From: Dryomyza anilis
Taxonomy: Eukaryota; Arthropoda; Insecta; Diptera; Dryomyzidae
Direction: 5' to 3'
Assembly: GCA_951804985.1 (NCBI GenBank)
Contig: OX638130.1
Location: 7,054,791-7,118,790 of the forward strand
DNA length: 64,000 nt
Positions 51,291 through 63,035 of this stretch are shown one piece after another. The stretch's first letter is position 1. The number at the start of each line of letters is the position of its first letter. The translations under genes were made by a program, and so were the position numbers. The notes under the pieces were generated by a model that worked only from the letters and a program-made list of their open reading frames with translations, did not search any database and was not told where the DNA came from.

Positions 51291-53872
51291 ACAATATCAT
51301 ATAATATCATGTAATATCATATAATATCATATAATATCATATAATATCATATAATATCATATAATATCATATAATATCATATAATATCATATAATATCAT
51401 ATAATATCATATAATATCATATAATATCATATAATATCATATAATATCATATAATATCATATAATATCATATAATATCATATAATATCATATAATATCAT
51501 ATAATATCATATAATATCATATAATATCATATAATATCATATAATATCATATAATATCATATAATATCATATAATATCATATAATATCATATAATATCAT
51601 AATAATATCATATAATATCATATAATATCATATAATATCATATAATATCATATAATATCATATAATATCATATAATATTATATAATATCATATAATATTA
51701 TATAATATCATATAATATCATATAATATCATATAATATCATATAGTATCATATAATATCATATAATATCATATAATATCATATAATATCATATAATATCA
51801 TATAATATCATATAATATCATATAGTATCATATAATATCATATAATATCATATAATATCATATAATATCATATAATATCATATAATATCATATAATATCA
51901 TATAATATCATATAATATCATATAATATCATATAATATCATATAATATCATATAATATCATATAATATCATATAATATCATATAATATCATATAATATCA
52001 TATAATATCATATAATATCATATAATATCATATAATATCATATAATATCATATAATATCATATAATATCATATAATATCATATAATATCATATAATATCA
52101 TATAATATCATATAATATCATATAATATCATATAATATCATATAATATCATATAATATCATATAATATCATATAATATCATATAATATCATATAATATCA
52201 TATAATATCATATCATATAATATCATATAATATCATATAATATCATATAATATCATATCATATAATATCATATAATATCATATAATATCATATCATATAA
52301 TATCATATAATATCATATAATATCATATAATATCATATAATATCATATAATATCATATAATATCATATAATATCATATAATATCATATAATATCATATAA
52401 TATCATATAATATCATATAATATCATATAATATCATATAATATCATATAATATCATATAATATCATATAATATCATATAATATCATATAATATCATATAA
52501 TATCATATAATATCATATAATATCATATAATATCATATAATATCATATAATATCATATAATATCATATAATATCATATAGTATCATATAATATCATATAA
52601 TATCATATAATATCATATAATATCATATAATATCATATAATATCATATAATATCATATAGTATCATATAATATCATATAATATCATATAATATCATATAA
52701 TATCATATAATATCATATAATATCATATAATATCATATAATATCATATAATATCATATAATATCATATAATATCATATAATATCATATAATATCATATAA
52801 TATCATATAATATCATATAATATCATATAATATCATATAATATCATATAATATCATATAATATCATATAATATCATATAATATCATATAATATCATATAA
52901 TATCATATAATATCATATAATATCATATAATATCATATAATATCATATAATATCATATAATATCATATAATATCATATAATATCATATAATATCATATAA
53001 TATCATATAATATCATATAATATCATATAATATCATATCATATAATATCATATAATATCATATAATATCATATAATATCATATCATATAATATCATATAA
53101 TATCATATAATATCATATCATATAATATCATATAATATCATATAATATCATATAATATCATATAATATCATATAATATCATATAATATCATATAATATCA
53201 TATAATATCATATAATATCATATAATATCATATAATATCATATAATATCATATAATATCATATAATATCATATAATATCATATAATATCATATAATATCA
53301 TATAATATCATATAATATCATATAATATCATATAATATCATATAATATCATATAATATCATATAATATCATATAATATCATATAATATCATATAATATCA
53401 TATAGTATCATATAATATCATATAATATCATATAATATCATATAATATCATATAATATCATATAATATCATATAATATCATATAATATAATATCATATAA
53501 TATCATATAATATCATATAATATCATATAATATCATATAATATCATATAATATCATATAATATCATATAATATCATATCATATAATATCATATAATATCA
53601 TATAATATCATATAATATCATATAATATCATATAATATCATATAATATCATATAATATCATATAATATCATATAATATCATATAATATCATATAATATCA
53701 TATAATATCATATAATATCATATAATATCATATAATATCATATAATATCATATAATATCATATAATATCATATAATATCATATAATATCATATAATATCA
53801 TATAATATCATATAATATAATACCATATAATATCATATAATATAATATCATATAATATCATAAAGTACCATA
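51291..53872. repeat. 10-bp satellite, unit ATAATATCAT
   Basis: About 2.6 kb, very uniform. Variant TATAG units lie at 51741 and 51821, then 52576 and 52656, then 53401; half-unit phase shifts lie at 52211/52256/52291 and 53036/53081/53116. The matching spacing shows a higher-order unit of 825-835 bp in about three copies. Confidence 0.95.
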
Positions 53873-54700
53873 TAATATCTTAATTTTTCATGGTATTAAA
53901 GATCGATTAAAAATAAACTATATGAAAACGATGCCAGTTCTAACTATTTTTGAAATATATATATTTTTTTTTATTCCTTCAGTAGCAACCGATCATAGTC
54001 TTCATTTTATTACTAAATCGGTAAATGTGGTTTCTTCATGAAACTAATGCCGATTCTTTTTCACTTTCTTCAGTCACACTCTACCACTTACCCATATTTT
54101 GTACTTTACTATGTTTCACCCATTCACTATTCCCCATATTCTGCATATCACTCATGAAATATTCAATTTCGATTAGTCGCCATTGCCTCACGGCGCGCGT
54201 CTTTCTTTAGAAATTGCATTTGAATGTCCTTGGTGTGTAGTTTGTTTCTCTATATAAAGAGCACCGTACTATGGATCCTAGTAATACAAACGTATGTGTA
54301 TTTGTGTCCTTCTAATACGTGTGCGCGTGTCCTTCGTTATCAACTGCTATGTCATTATTGACATTTGCCGGAATCGGTTCGGTTTTTTGTCGGCATCCTT
54401 GTGGCCTCGTTACGTCGTCAACGCCATCTGTTGGTGTTTAGGATACGTGTGTCAGTCTGCGTTTGACGTGTATGTAATAGGTGTGCGACCAACATATGTG
54501 TTTTTGACTATATTTAGTGTTGGTCTGTGTGTCCTAATTTCCGCCGTAATGAAAGCCTCATTTGACATAGGTGACGATGATGAATGAGTATTGCTGCTGC
54601 CGCTGAATGAATGAAATGTTGCTGACAATATTTTGACAGAGATAAAAGTGAAACCAAAGTCAGCCCAGTCAAAGTGACGAAATTTGGAAAAATAGCTTCA
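53873..54700. other. Unique DNA
   Basis: No gene is supported. A TATATAAAG word at about 54251 followed by short open frames (54294-54587) looks gene-like at first but lacks any recognisable domain. Confidence 0.35.
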
Positions 54701-55930
54701 AAATGATTAAAATTAATTACTTTTGAACTGAGTGTCCTAGAGGGATCAACGTCTGCATAGTTTATGCTGAATATTAAGGATGTCGTTTGGTACATAACTC
54801 TTTTAAATCTTCCTACTGGAATCGAAGAAATCAACGGTTGAAAAGAGTTTTTCTTAAAACCTTCAAAACTTTTGAACGGAGCGTCCTAGAGGTGTCAAAG
54901 TCTGCGTAGTTTATGCTGAATAAGAAGGCTGTCGTTTGAATCTTCCTACTGCAACCGAAGAAATCAACGGTTGAAAAAAGTTTTTCTTAAAGCCTTCAAA
55001 ACTTTTGAACGGAGCGTCCTAGAGGTGTCAAAGTCTGCTTAAAAATAATTATTAGATTTTCGGAATTTTGAAATTTTTCTTAAAACCTTCACGGAGCGTC
55101 CTAGAGGGGTCAAAGTCTGCATAGTACATGCTGAATATTAAGGCTGTCGTTTGGTACATAACTCTTTTAAATCTTCCTTCTGTAACCGAAGAAATCAACG
55201 GTTGAAAAAAGTTTTTCTTAAAACCTTCAAAAATGTTCGGAATTTTTAAATTTTCTTAAAACCTTCATAACTTTTAAACGGAGGGGTCAAAGTCTGCATA
55301 GAGTTTATATATTTTTGGAATTTTGAAATTTCATAAAACCTTCATAACTTTTAAACGGAGCGTCCTAGAGGGGTCAAAGTCTGCATAGAATTCTTAGATT
55401 TTCGGAATTTTGAAATGTTCTTTAAACCTTCATCGGAGCGTCCTAGAGGGTTTATGCTGAATATTAAGGCTGTCGTTTGAATCCTTCTACTGGAACCGAA
55501 GAAATCAACGGTTGAAAAAAGTTTTTCTTAAAACGTTTTTAACTTTTAAACGAAGCGTCCTAGAGAGGTCAAAGTCTGCATATAATTTTTATATTTTTGG
55601 AATATTAAATTTTTCTTAAAACCTTCATAACTTTTGAACGGAGCGTCCTAGAGGGGTCAAAGTCTGCATAGAGTTTATATATTTTTGGAATTTTGAAATT
55701 TCATAAAACCTTCGTAACTTTTAAACGGAGAGTCCTAGAGGGGTCAATGTCTGCATAGAATTTTTATATTTTTGGATTTTTGAATTTTTTATAATGGAGC
55801 ATCCTAGAGGGATCAAAGTCTGCATAGTTTCTGCTTGTTGGTACATATCTCTTTTAAACCCTGCTACTGGAACCAAAGAAATCAATTACTTTTAACTCTT
55901 AAACGGAGCGTCCTAGAGTGTTCAAAGTCA
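54700..55930 (+). repeat. Tandem family with core CGGAGCGTCCTAGAGGGGTC
   Basis: The core appears at about 54727, 54876, 55009, 55091, 55358, 55434, 55552, 55638, 55725, 55796 and 55903, each usually preceded by aaaaccttcataactttt and followed by aaagtctgcatag. The longest unit, about 150-190 bp, also holds tatgctgaatattaaggctg and gaaccgaagaaatcaacgg; others are internally deleted. Confidence 0.85.
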
Positions 55931-56906
55931 TTTTCATAATTTTCGCATTTTTTAATGTATGTAAATCGGTTTTGTAATTGCGCTGCTTTAGGTCTACAAT
56001 AAAATAGTGCCGTACCCCAATTTCCGCAGCAACCATACGTTATGGTAATCATTCAAAATGTTTCGACCAAAATGAAATCCGTTTCTGTTTCATTCCACCA
56101 ACGTAATCACAACAGAAACTAATCACTGCATGAACTCAGTTTTATTTGGGGGGATGGGGCGATGCTGCTACGATTACTATGCAATTTGGAGCCATTGCAT
56201 TGAGTTAATTACGCAGGGGAGCCAACAAATAATTTCGGACCAACAAATCCTGCCACTGCCAACATTTCAAATGAAATGTGCGGCCACATTCAAATACAGA
56301 CATTTATGAATACACAATATGGTCAATTGACCCTTCGGTGGTAGCACGATGGACAGTTGACCGGGCAGTTGGGAAACCTCGGACGAAGGATGTGGCTATT
56401 ATGCGTATGTAGAGATTTCAAAAAGAGGCTTTCAGAATAATTGCGCGTACTCTGGCTAAAATGCAAATGAAAGGGAATTTTATAACTGAATTAAATTTCA
56501 TTTTAGGGTGCATGGGTAGTGGAGTTGGTGTGGCGAAGAAAGCTCGGACGAAATTGGAAAAATTAAATTATGCTGATTATTTCTAATGAAATTATGTGCA
56601 AATTTGTGAATAGGTTTAAGCGGAGCATTTTTATATTTAATGCAATTAGTTAATTTGAATTAATTAAATTAAAATGAAATGCAGTAGTTGAAGGCACTGC
56701 TGAACAGACTTTCGATGTTGAAAGTTTTTGTAGAATATGCAATAATATCAAAATGAATAGGATGAATAAACAAAAATTAACTTGCAGCATATTTAAAAGT
56801 GGGAAACTCTGTAATTTTTTTTGTTTTGTCAAATTCGATTAAATTAAACTACTCAATATGCTGTCATTTTGAGATGTGTATTCTATACATGGTTTCTTCA
56901 TAAGAA
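55931..56906. other. Unique DNA
   Basis: No gene is recognised in nearly 1 kb. accatacgttatggt near 56032 is a near-palindrome. The minus frame at 56650-56832 is AT-rich and unsupported. Confidence 0.4.
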
Positions 56907-57897
56907 GATATCGTCGATATCATGCCAAAGGGCCGAATGTGCAATTTTTTGCATTTGCATTTTTTACAGTTTTGAATGTAGTTTTTCCTCCAGTATACTG
57001 TGCCAAAATCGCGTGTCATTTTGTTGGATATTTCTAGCCACAAAACCAAAATGGCGAATTTGAAAAATTAAAAATCTTGTCATGCCAAAAGAGCGAATAT
57101 TTTCGTTTTTTCGCCATAACTTTTTATTGATACGAGATAAAATAGTTGTTTTGAGGCATTTATTGTTTGTTTTTAACCTATCCATCCGCCTCATTATTTA
57201 AAAATAATTTACAAATAACAAAATTAATGTTAGGCAAAATATTTTTAAATAATGATGCCAATCGATAGTTGCCTTAAAAACAAACAATAAATGCCTTTAC
57301 ACCACTATTTTATCTTGTATCAATAAAAAGTTATAGCGAAAAAATGAAAAGATTCGCCCTTTTGGCATGACAAGAATTTCAATTTCTTCGTGTTTTTGCC
57401 ATAATGTTTTATTGGTGCAAGATAAAATAGTGGTGTAAAGGCATTTATTGTTCGTTTTCAAAGCACCTATCGATCTGCATCATTAATTAAAAATAATTTG
57501 ATTAACATTTTTTTTCCTGCAAATAACAAAATTAATGTTTGGCAAAATATTTCTAAATTATGATGCCAATCGATAGGTGGTTTAAAAAAAACAATTAATG
57601 CGTTTACATCACTATTTTATCTAGCGCTAATAAAGAGTTATATCATAAAAAACTAAAATATTTGCGTTTTGGCCAGGATATAGCCTCACAAAATCCGTAT
57701 TTATAATTCAGTATGTTGTCCAAATCGAAAGATATTTTATATACGTTATAATAATTGATGAGTAAACCAAAATAACAGAAAAAATTTAAAAACATCTAAA
57801 TTTTAATAATTTTTAAAGCACTTCAAACTTTAAAATTTGATTTCCCAACATTTTTAAAAATGCACATTCGCCCCTTTGGCATAACAGTGACGATATC
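56907..57897. mobile_element. Fold-back element, copy 2, complete with inverted ends
   Basis: Both ends carry GATATCGTC then ATGCCAAAGG and cgaatgtgca, an imperfect terminal inverted repeat of about 37 bp (56907-56943 and 57861-57897). Inside are two successive hairpins, about 57069-57375 and 57382-57660, built of the same arms as copy 1 (tgtcatgccaaaag, aagataaaatagt, cacctatcgatctgcat). The right 240 bp is the terminal module seen, in opposite orientation, at 50085-50330. No open frame of note is present. Its class is unknown; structure recalls fold-back elements. Confidence 0.75.
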
Positions 57898-58744
57898 TCA
57901 AAAAGTAAAACAGTATTAAAAAAGTAATCGTTCATTTTGTTGTTAATTTTGATTTGATTCCGATGTATTAATAGATCTCAAATGTAATCATTACGGGGCA
58001 TGTTCCAGCTTTCGATTGAATGCCAATCGAACTTCATATGAAAATTTCAGATAATAGGGCTCGATGAGATAGAAACGAGAGCAAATGGTGTACTTTTCAA
58101 TGGCCATGATTAGGTTCCGGTCGGTAAATCCGATAGTTTTAATAAAAAAAAAACTTATAGGGTTTTTCCTTTCATTATTCGATTGTAAATTCCTTATGAG
58201 GATCAAATAAAGTAGCACTGATCGGGAACATTTAACTGTTTTGTTAATATAAATTATATATGGTGATCCAGATAAGGGTATAACAATGCAATGTTATATA
58301 CAATGCATATTTACTCTCCATGTTGCAAATTTTAACTAAGAGAATTGCTAAACGTTTGTATGAAAAGGAGGTTGTATTTCAGGCATCGAAAGAAGTTTTT
58401 AGTTTTAAATTCATCTCTGCACAGACCTAACATTTTCGGCTGGTCTTTTTTTATTTTTTTAAAAGTAAAATTCAAAATCGTTTGACTAGAAATGTTCATT
58501 AAAAATCGATTGAAATTTGACTAATAAATCTTTATGATATTCGAATGTATCGATATCTTCTAAGCAGAAACGATAATTTGTAAATTTTTTGTTTTAGTTT
58601 TGGCACTTTTCAAAGGGTAGCATGTCTCTAGAAAGTACTGTTTATGAATTTAGCTGTCAAAACATAAATAAAACCAGTTGGGAAGGTTAGATCACATGGG
58701 AAATTTTAAAGTAGGTGTAATTCTGATAGTTAGGATTATCAAAA
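57898..58744. mobile_element. Diverged relative of the 13.84 kb MITE plus unique DNA
   Basis: Between about 57990 and 58330 the order tatgaggatcaa, tgatcgggaacattt, aactgtttt, gataagggtataacaatg matches 14085-14190 of the MITE copy with many differences. The ends are not preserved. 58330-58744 is unique DNA without a recognised gene. Confidence 0.5.
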
Positions 58745-59405
58745 TTATAGTCGGTCTAAGCCGACTATAAATACCCTACACATATGTGTGGTTACCATTC
58801 AAAGTGATATATAGGTCACCAGGGTATACGAATCCTGAAAATAACTACAAACATTTAATCGCTGAAGAATTTCCATTCATTTGATACCCATATTTACAAA
58901 TGTGTAGGTGTACCGAATTTCGATTTTTTTTTTTGTGAACCACAAGTCTTTTTGTCGGAAAACATTATTATAATGTATTTGAGCATGATATCAATATATA
59001 TTTGACCAAAAAAGTTTACCTAAGCACGTATACATAAAAATTGATCTTTATATGAACATTTTATATGAGGTATTTGAACATAAGTGGTCGGATCATAGGT
59101 CACAATGGACCGATCTCGCCAATTTTTTCGCACATACAGCGTAGGTATATTAGTAATCTAAGTTATAAGTTTCATTTATCTAGCTCTTCTATTTTAAAAG
59201 TCTTAGGGATTTCAACAGACAGACAGACAGACAGACGGACAGACAGACGGACAGACAGACGGACAGACGGACATCGCTAAATCGACTCAGGAGGTCATGC
59301 TGATCAAGAATATATATACTTTTCCATACCGGAGATGCTTCCTTCTGGGTGTTACAAACGGCGTACCAAACTGAATATACCCTTTCACTCTTAGTGTAGG
59401 GTATA
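58745..59405 (+). mobile_element. Mini-me/DINE-1-like element with (GACR)n microsatellite
   Basis: The 5' end is a perfect hairpin: TTATAGTCGG at 58745-58754, loop tctaag, CCGACTATAA at 58761-58770, then ataccctaca. The 3' part has the gacagacagacggac microsatellite (about 59215-59273), then atcgctaaatcgactcagg, gatcaagaatatatatac, cttctgggtgttaca, and a terminal hairpin TATACCCT...AGGGTATA (59376-59405). This order is the hallmark of the dispersed dipteran elements described as mini-me and DINE-1/INE-1 (Helitron-like). No coding capacity is present. Confidence 0.8.
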
Positions 59406-59496
59406 AAAACACAACCCAGTCTGAGATGTCCCGGTAACCTTCGTTGCCTCGAAGTTTTCTCGCAAAGCTTCAATAAAAAAAATCGATAATGCAACG

Positions 59497-59651
59497 AATA
59501 ATAGTAATAATAATAATAGTTTGGCTCTACAGTCCTGAATAACTTAGGCCGAGCTCTCTCACCATCTGAGCTGTGCGTGTTATATTTGTACTCAAAGTAG
59601 TGGGACCTACTGTTTAATGTCGAATCCGAACGGCGGGTGAGAGCTTTTTCC
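59497..59651 (-). mobile_element. 5'-truncated copy of the tRNA-derived SINE
   Basis: The reverse complement reads agctctcacccgccgttcgg, then agtaggtcccac, gagtacaaatataacacg and gagagagctcggcc, ending in gactgtag and an ATT tail (59491-59520). It matches the 3' half of the SINE at 15231-15537. The tRNA head is absent, the usual outcome of incomplete reverse transcription. Confidence 0.85.
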
Positions 59652-59912
59652 GCCAATTTAATTAGAAAGTAGACATCTGCACAAATGTATTTGAAGTTCT
59701 CTCTGCAAAATATGCACTATTGCACTCTACAGTATTGAGTGCATTTTGCAATGGCAGTCTGAAGTATAATAGTGAAGTCTCTCCAGCGACTTCACTGCAG
59801 TATTTGTTTAATTGGTATCAAGTAGTGTCAACACATTTTTTTTTTCAAGACATTCAATATTTTGAAAAACAAAACCGAATGACACTACTGTCGCTGCAAA
59901 TGCAACAAGTAC
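59652..59912. other. Unique junction before the 9-bp satellite
   Basis: No feature is recognised. Long frames entering from the satellite run through it by chance. Confidence 0.4.
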
Positions 59913-61791
59913 AGTGAGTGTAGTGAGTGTAGTGAGTGTAGTGAGTGTAGTGAGTGTAGTGAGTGTAGTGAGTGTAGTGAGTGTAGTGAGTGTAGTGAGT
60001 GTAGTGAGTGTAGTGAGTGTAGTGAGTGTAGTGAGTGTAGTGAGTGTAGTGAGTGTAGTGAGTGTAGTGAGTGTAGTGAGTGTAGTGAGTGTAGTGAGTG
60101 TAGTGAGTGTAGTGAGTGTAGTGAGTGTAGTGAGTGTAGTGAGTGTAGTGAGTGTAGTGAGTGTAGTGAGTGTAGTGAGTGTAGTGAGTGTAGTGAGTGT
60201 AGTGAGTGTAGTGAGTGTAGTGAGTGTAGTGAGTGTAGTGAGTGTAGTGAGTGTAGTGAGTGTAGTGAGTGTAGTGAGTGTAGTGAGTGTAGTGAGTGTA
60301 GTGAGTGTAGTGAGTGTAGTGAGTGTAGTGAGTGTAGTGAGTGTAGTGAGTGTAGTGAGTGTAGTGAGTGTAGTGAGTGTAGTGAGTGTAGTGAGTGTAG
60401 TGAGTGTAGTGAGTGTAGTGAGTGTAGTGAGTGTAGTGAGTGTAGTGAGTGTAGTGAGTGTAGTGAGTGTAGTAAGTGTAGTGAGTGTAGTGAGTGTAGT
60501 GAGTGTAGTGAGTGTAGTGAGTGTAGTAAGTGTAGTGAGTGTAGTGAGTGTAGTGAGTGTAGTGAGTGTAGTGAGTGTAGTGAGTGTAGTGAGTGTAGTG
60601 AGTGTAGTGAGTGTAGTGAGTGTAGTGAGTGTAGTGAGTGTAGTGAGTGTAGTGAGTGTAGTGAGTGTAGTGAGTGTAGTGAGTGTAGTGAGTGTAGTGA
60701 GTGTAGTGAGTGTAGTGAGTGTAGTGAGTGTAGTGAGTGTAGTGAGTGTAGTGAGTGTAGTGAGTGTAGTGAGTGTAGTGAGTGTAGTGAGTGTAGTGAG
60801 TGTAGTGAGTGTAGTGAGTGTAGTGAGTGTAGTGAGTGTAGTGAGTGTAGTGAGTGTAGTGAGTGTAGTGAGTGTAGTGAGTGTAGTGAGTGTAGTGAGT
60901 GTAGTGAGTGTAGTGAGTGTAGTGAGTGTAGTGAGTGTAGTGAGTGTAGTGAGTGTAGTGAGTGTAGTGAGTGTAGTGAGTGTAGTGAGTGTAGTGAGTG
61001 TAGTGAGTGTAGTGAGTGTAGTGAGTGTAGTGAGTGTAGTGAGTGTAGTGAGTGTAGTAAGTGTAGTGAGTGTAGTGAGTGTAGTGAGTGTAGTGAGTGT
61101 AGTGAGTGTAGTGAGTGTAGTGAGTGTAGTGAGTGTAGTGAGTGTAGTGAGTGTAGTGAGTGTAGTGAGTGTAGTGAGTGTAGTGAGTGTAGTGAGTGTA
61201 GTGAGTGTAGTGAGTGTAGTGAGTGTAGTGAGTGTAGTGAGTGTAGTGAGTGTAGTGAGTGTAGTGAGTGTAGTGAGTGTAGTGAGTGTAGTGAGTGTAG
61301 TGAGTGTAGTGAGTGTAGTGAGTGTAGTGAGTGTAGTGAGTGTAGTGAGTGTAGTGAGTGTAGTGAGTGTAGTGAGTGTATTGAGTGTAGTGAGTGTAGT
61401 GAGTGTAGTGAGTGTAGTGAGTGTAGTGAGTGTAGTGAGTGTAGTGAGTGTAGTGAGTGTAGTGAGTGTAGTGAGTGTATTGAGTGTAGTGAGTGTAGTG
61501 AGTGTAGTGAGTGTAGTGAGTGTAGTGAGTGTAGTGAGTGTAGTGAGTGTAGTGAGTGTAGTGAGTGTAGTGAGTGTAGTGAGTGTAGTGAGTGTAGTGA
61601 GTGTAGTGAGTGTAGTGAGTGTAGTGAGTATAGTGAGTGTAGTGAGTGTAGTGAGTGTAGTGAGTGTGGTGAGTGTAGTGAGTGTAGTGAGTGTAGTGAG
61701 TGTAGTGAGTGTATTGAGTGTAGTGAGTGTAGTGAGTGTAGTGAGTGTAGTGAGTGTAGTGAGTGTAGTGAGTGTAGTGAGTGTAGTGAGT
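59913..61791. repeat. 9-bp satellite, unit GTGAGTGTA
   Basis: About 1.88 kb, near 208 units, with rare variants (gtaagtgta, ttgagtgta, one gtgagtata and one gtgagtgtg). The plus strand of the units contains only G, T and A. Because 9 is a multiple of three, three overlapping frames of 630-667 codons stay open ((V-S-V)n on plus, (T-T-L)n and (H-S-L)n on minus). None has a non-repetitive domain. Confidence 0.95.
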
Positions 61792-62424
61792 GAGCGCATC
61801 GAGTAAACCACTCTTTGGTCGAAAAGAAAGTTGTTTGATTAAAATTAAATAATGACAAAAAAGTTCTTCAATAAAAAAAAAATTAATATGGAATATTATA
61901 TGAGTTTCTTATACCTCTTGATTTTTTTCTATATTTCAATATTAATTAAAATTTATTAGAGTAAGAGGTTAAAAATTACAAAACATATTATTTAAAACTA
62001 ATCTACAACGTCGGAATTACAAACTAAATTTAACACTGTTCAACATCGGAATTAAACAATGGTTGCCACATCTTCTTCTGTCTGTTACAAACGGATGACC
62101 AAAGTCAATACACACTTTCACTTTTAGTGTAGAGCATCAATAACACTAATAGGCCATTGAAAATTTTCCAAAATATCATCCATTGTTTCCCCGTTTGCAA
62201 CATTAACTCGAGTCATTGCTCAAAGGCAGACATTTTTAATTTACGCGCGAGCCTAAATTCTGAACGAGGGTGATTTTCGAGCAAATCATACGAATGGTCA
62301 GTTGACTACACTCCACTCTACTTGACATCATTCTCAACTCAATCAGTAGCAAATACGTTACACCTACTGCACCTCCTTTTGAGCCGGCAAATAGTCATGG
62401 TCAGTGTGTGGCGCTTTTACACGA
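61792..62424. other. Unique DNA with a small mini-me 3' fragment
   Basis: 62072-62150 reads cttcttctgtctgttacaaa, then caatacacactttcactttt and agtgtagagcatc, a diverged form of the 3' end of the element at 58745-59405. The rest is unique, and no gene is seen. Confidence 0.5.
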
Positions 62425-63035
62425 CAAAAAAAAATGATCGTAGAAAATATTATGAATTTGTATATTCAACTGTTTAATGAATAGAAAAAGTATTATTTAA
62501 TTTGAATTTTTAAATGTTTCATAAATGTGATGAACTTTATAGTTTTGTGAGTCTGAATAACATGTTTATAACTTTTATAAACATATGTTTGGTATATGTA
62601 TAATAAAAATAAATGTAGGAATTTTGTGTAAAATTCATCAATGCAATGAATTTTACAAAAACTATGAATTTCTTCATACTTATAATGTACTTTTTCATCA
62701 TTTTAATGCAAACAATGTATTTAACATATATGTTCGGAATATAATAAATTTATATATATGAATTTAATAATTCAAGTTTTGCGTAAGATTCATCAATGCA
62801 ATGAATTTCATAAAAACTATGAATTTCTTCATACTTATAATGTACTTTTTCATCATATTAATGCAAACAATGTATATATTAATGCATATATTAAAAGTAT
62901 GCACTAATTTGTTTTTCATTAGATTTCTAAATGTTTCAATTCAAAAATATGTTCTTCAATGTCTTAATGAACCATTCATCATATATATGAACAAATACAT
63001 TAAAACGATGAACTATTTCTTGCTGTGCTTCTCCA
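62425..63035. repeat. Second ATTAATGAA-type repeat region with a 155-bp direct duplication
   Basis: About 100 bp starting attcatcaatgcaatgaatt at 62633 recurs at 62788 with few changes, running through cttataatgtacttttt and aatgcaaacaatgtat. The region shares gaaccattcatcatat with 47961-49262. A plus frame at 62801-63046 begins inside the repeat and is not supported. Confidence 0.6.

Noticed and set aside
59189..59656. 155-codon minus frame
   Set aside because: It runs through a truncated SINE and the microsatellite of the mini-me-like element, both explained as mobile DNA.
59808..61858. Three overlapping frames of 630-667 codons (VSV, TTL, HSL repeats)
   Set aside because: The 9-bp unit is stop-free in these frames, so they stay open by arithmetic on both strands. 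No signal peptide or unique domain flanks them.
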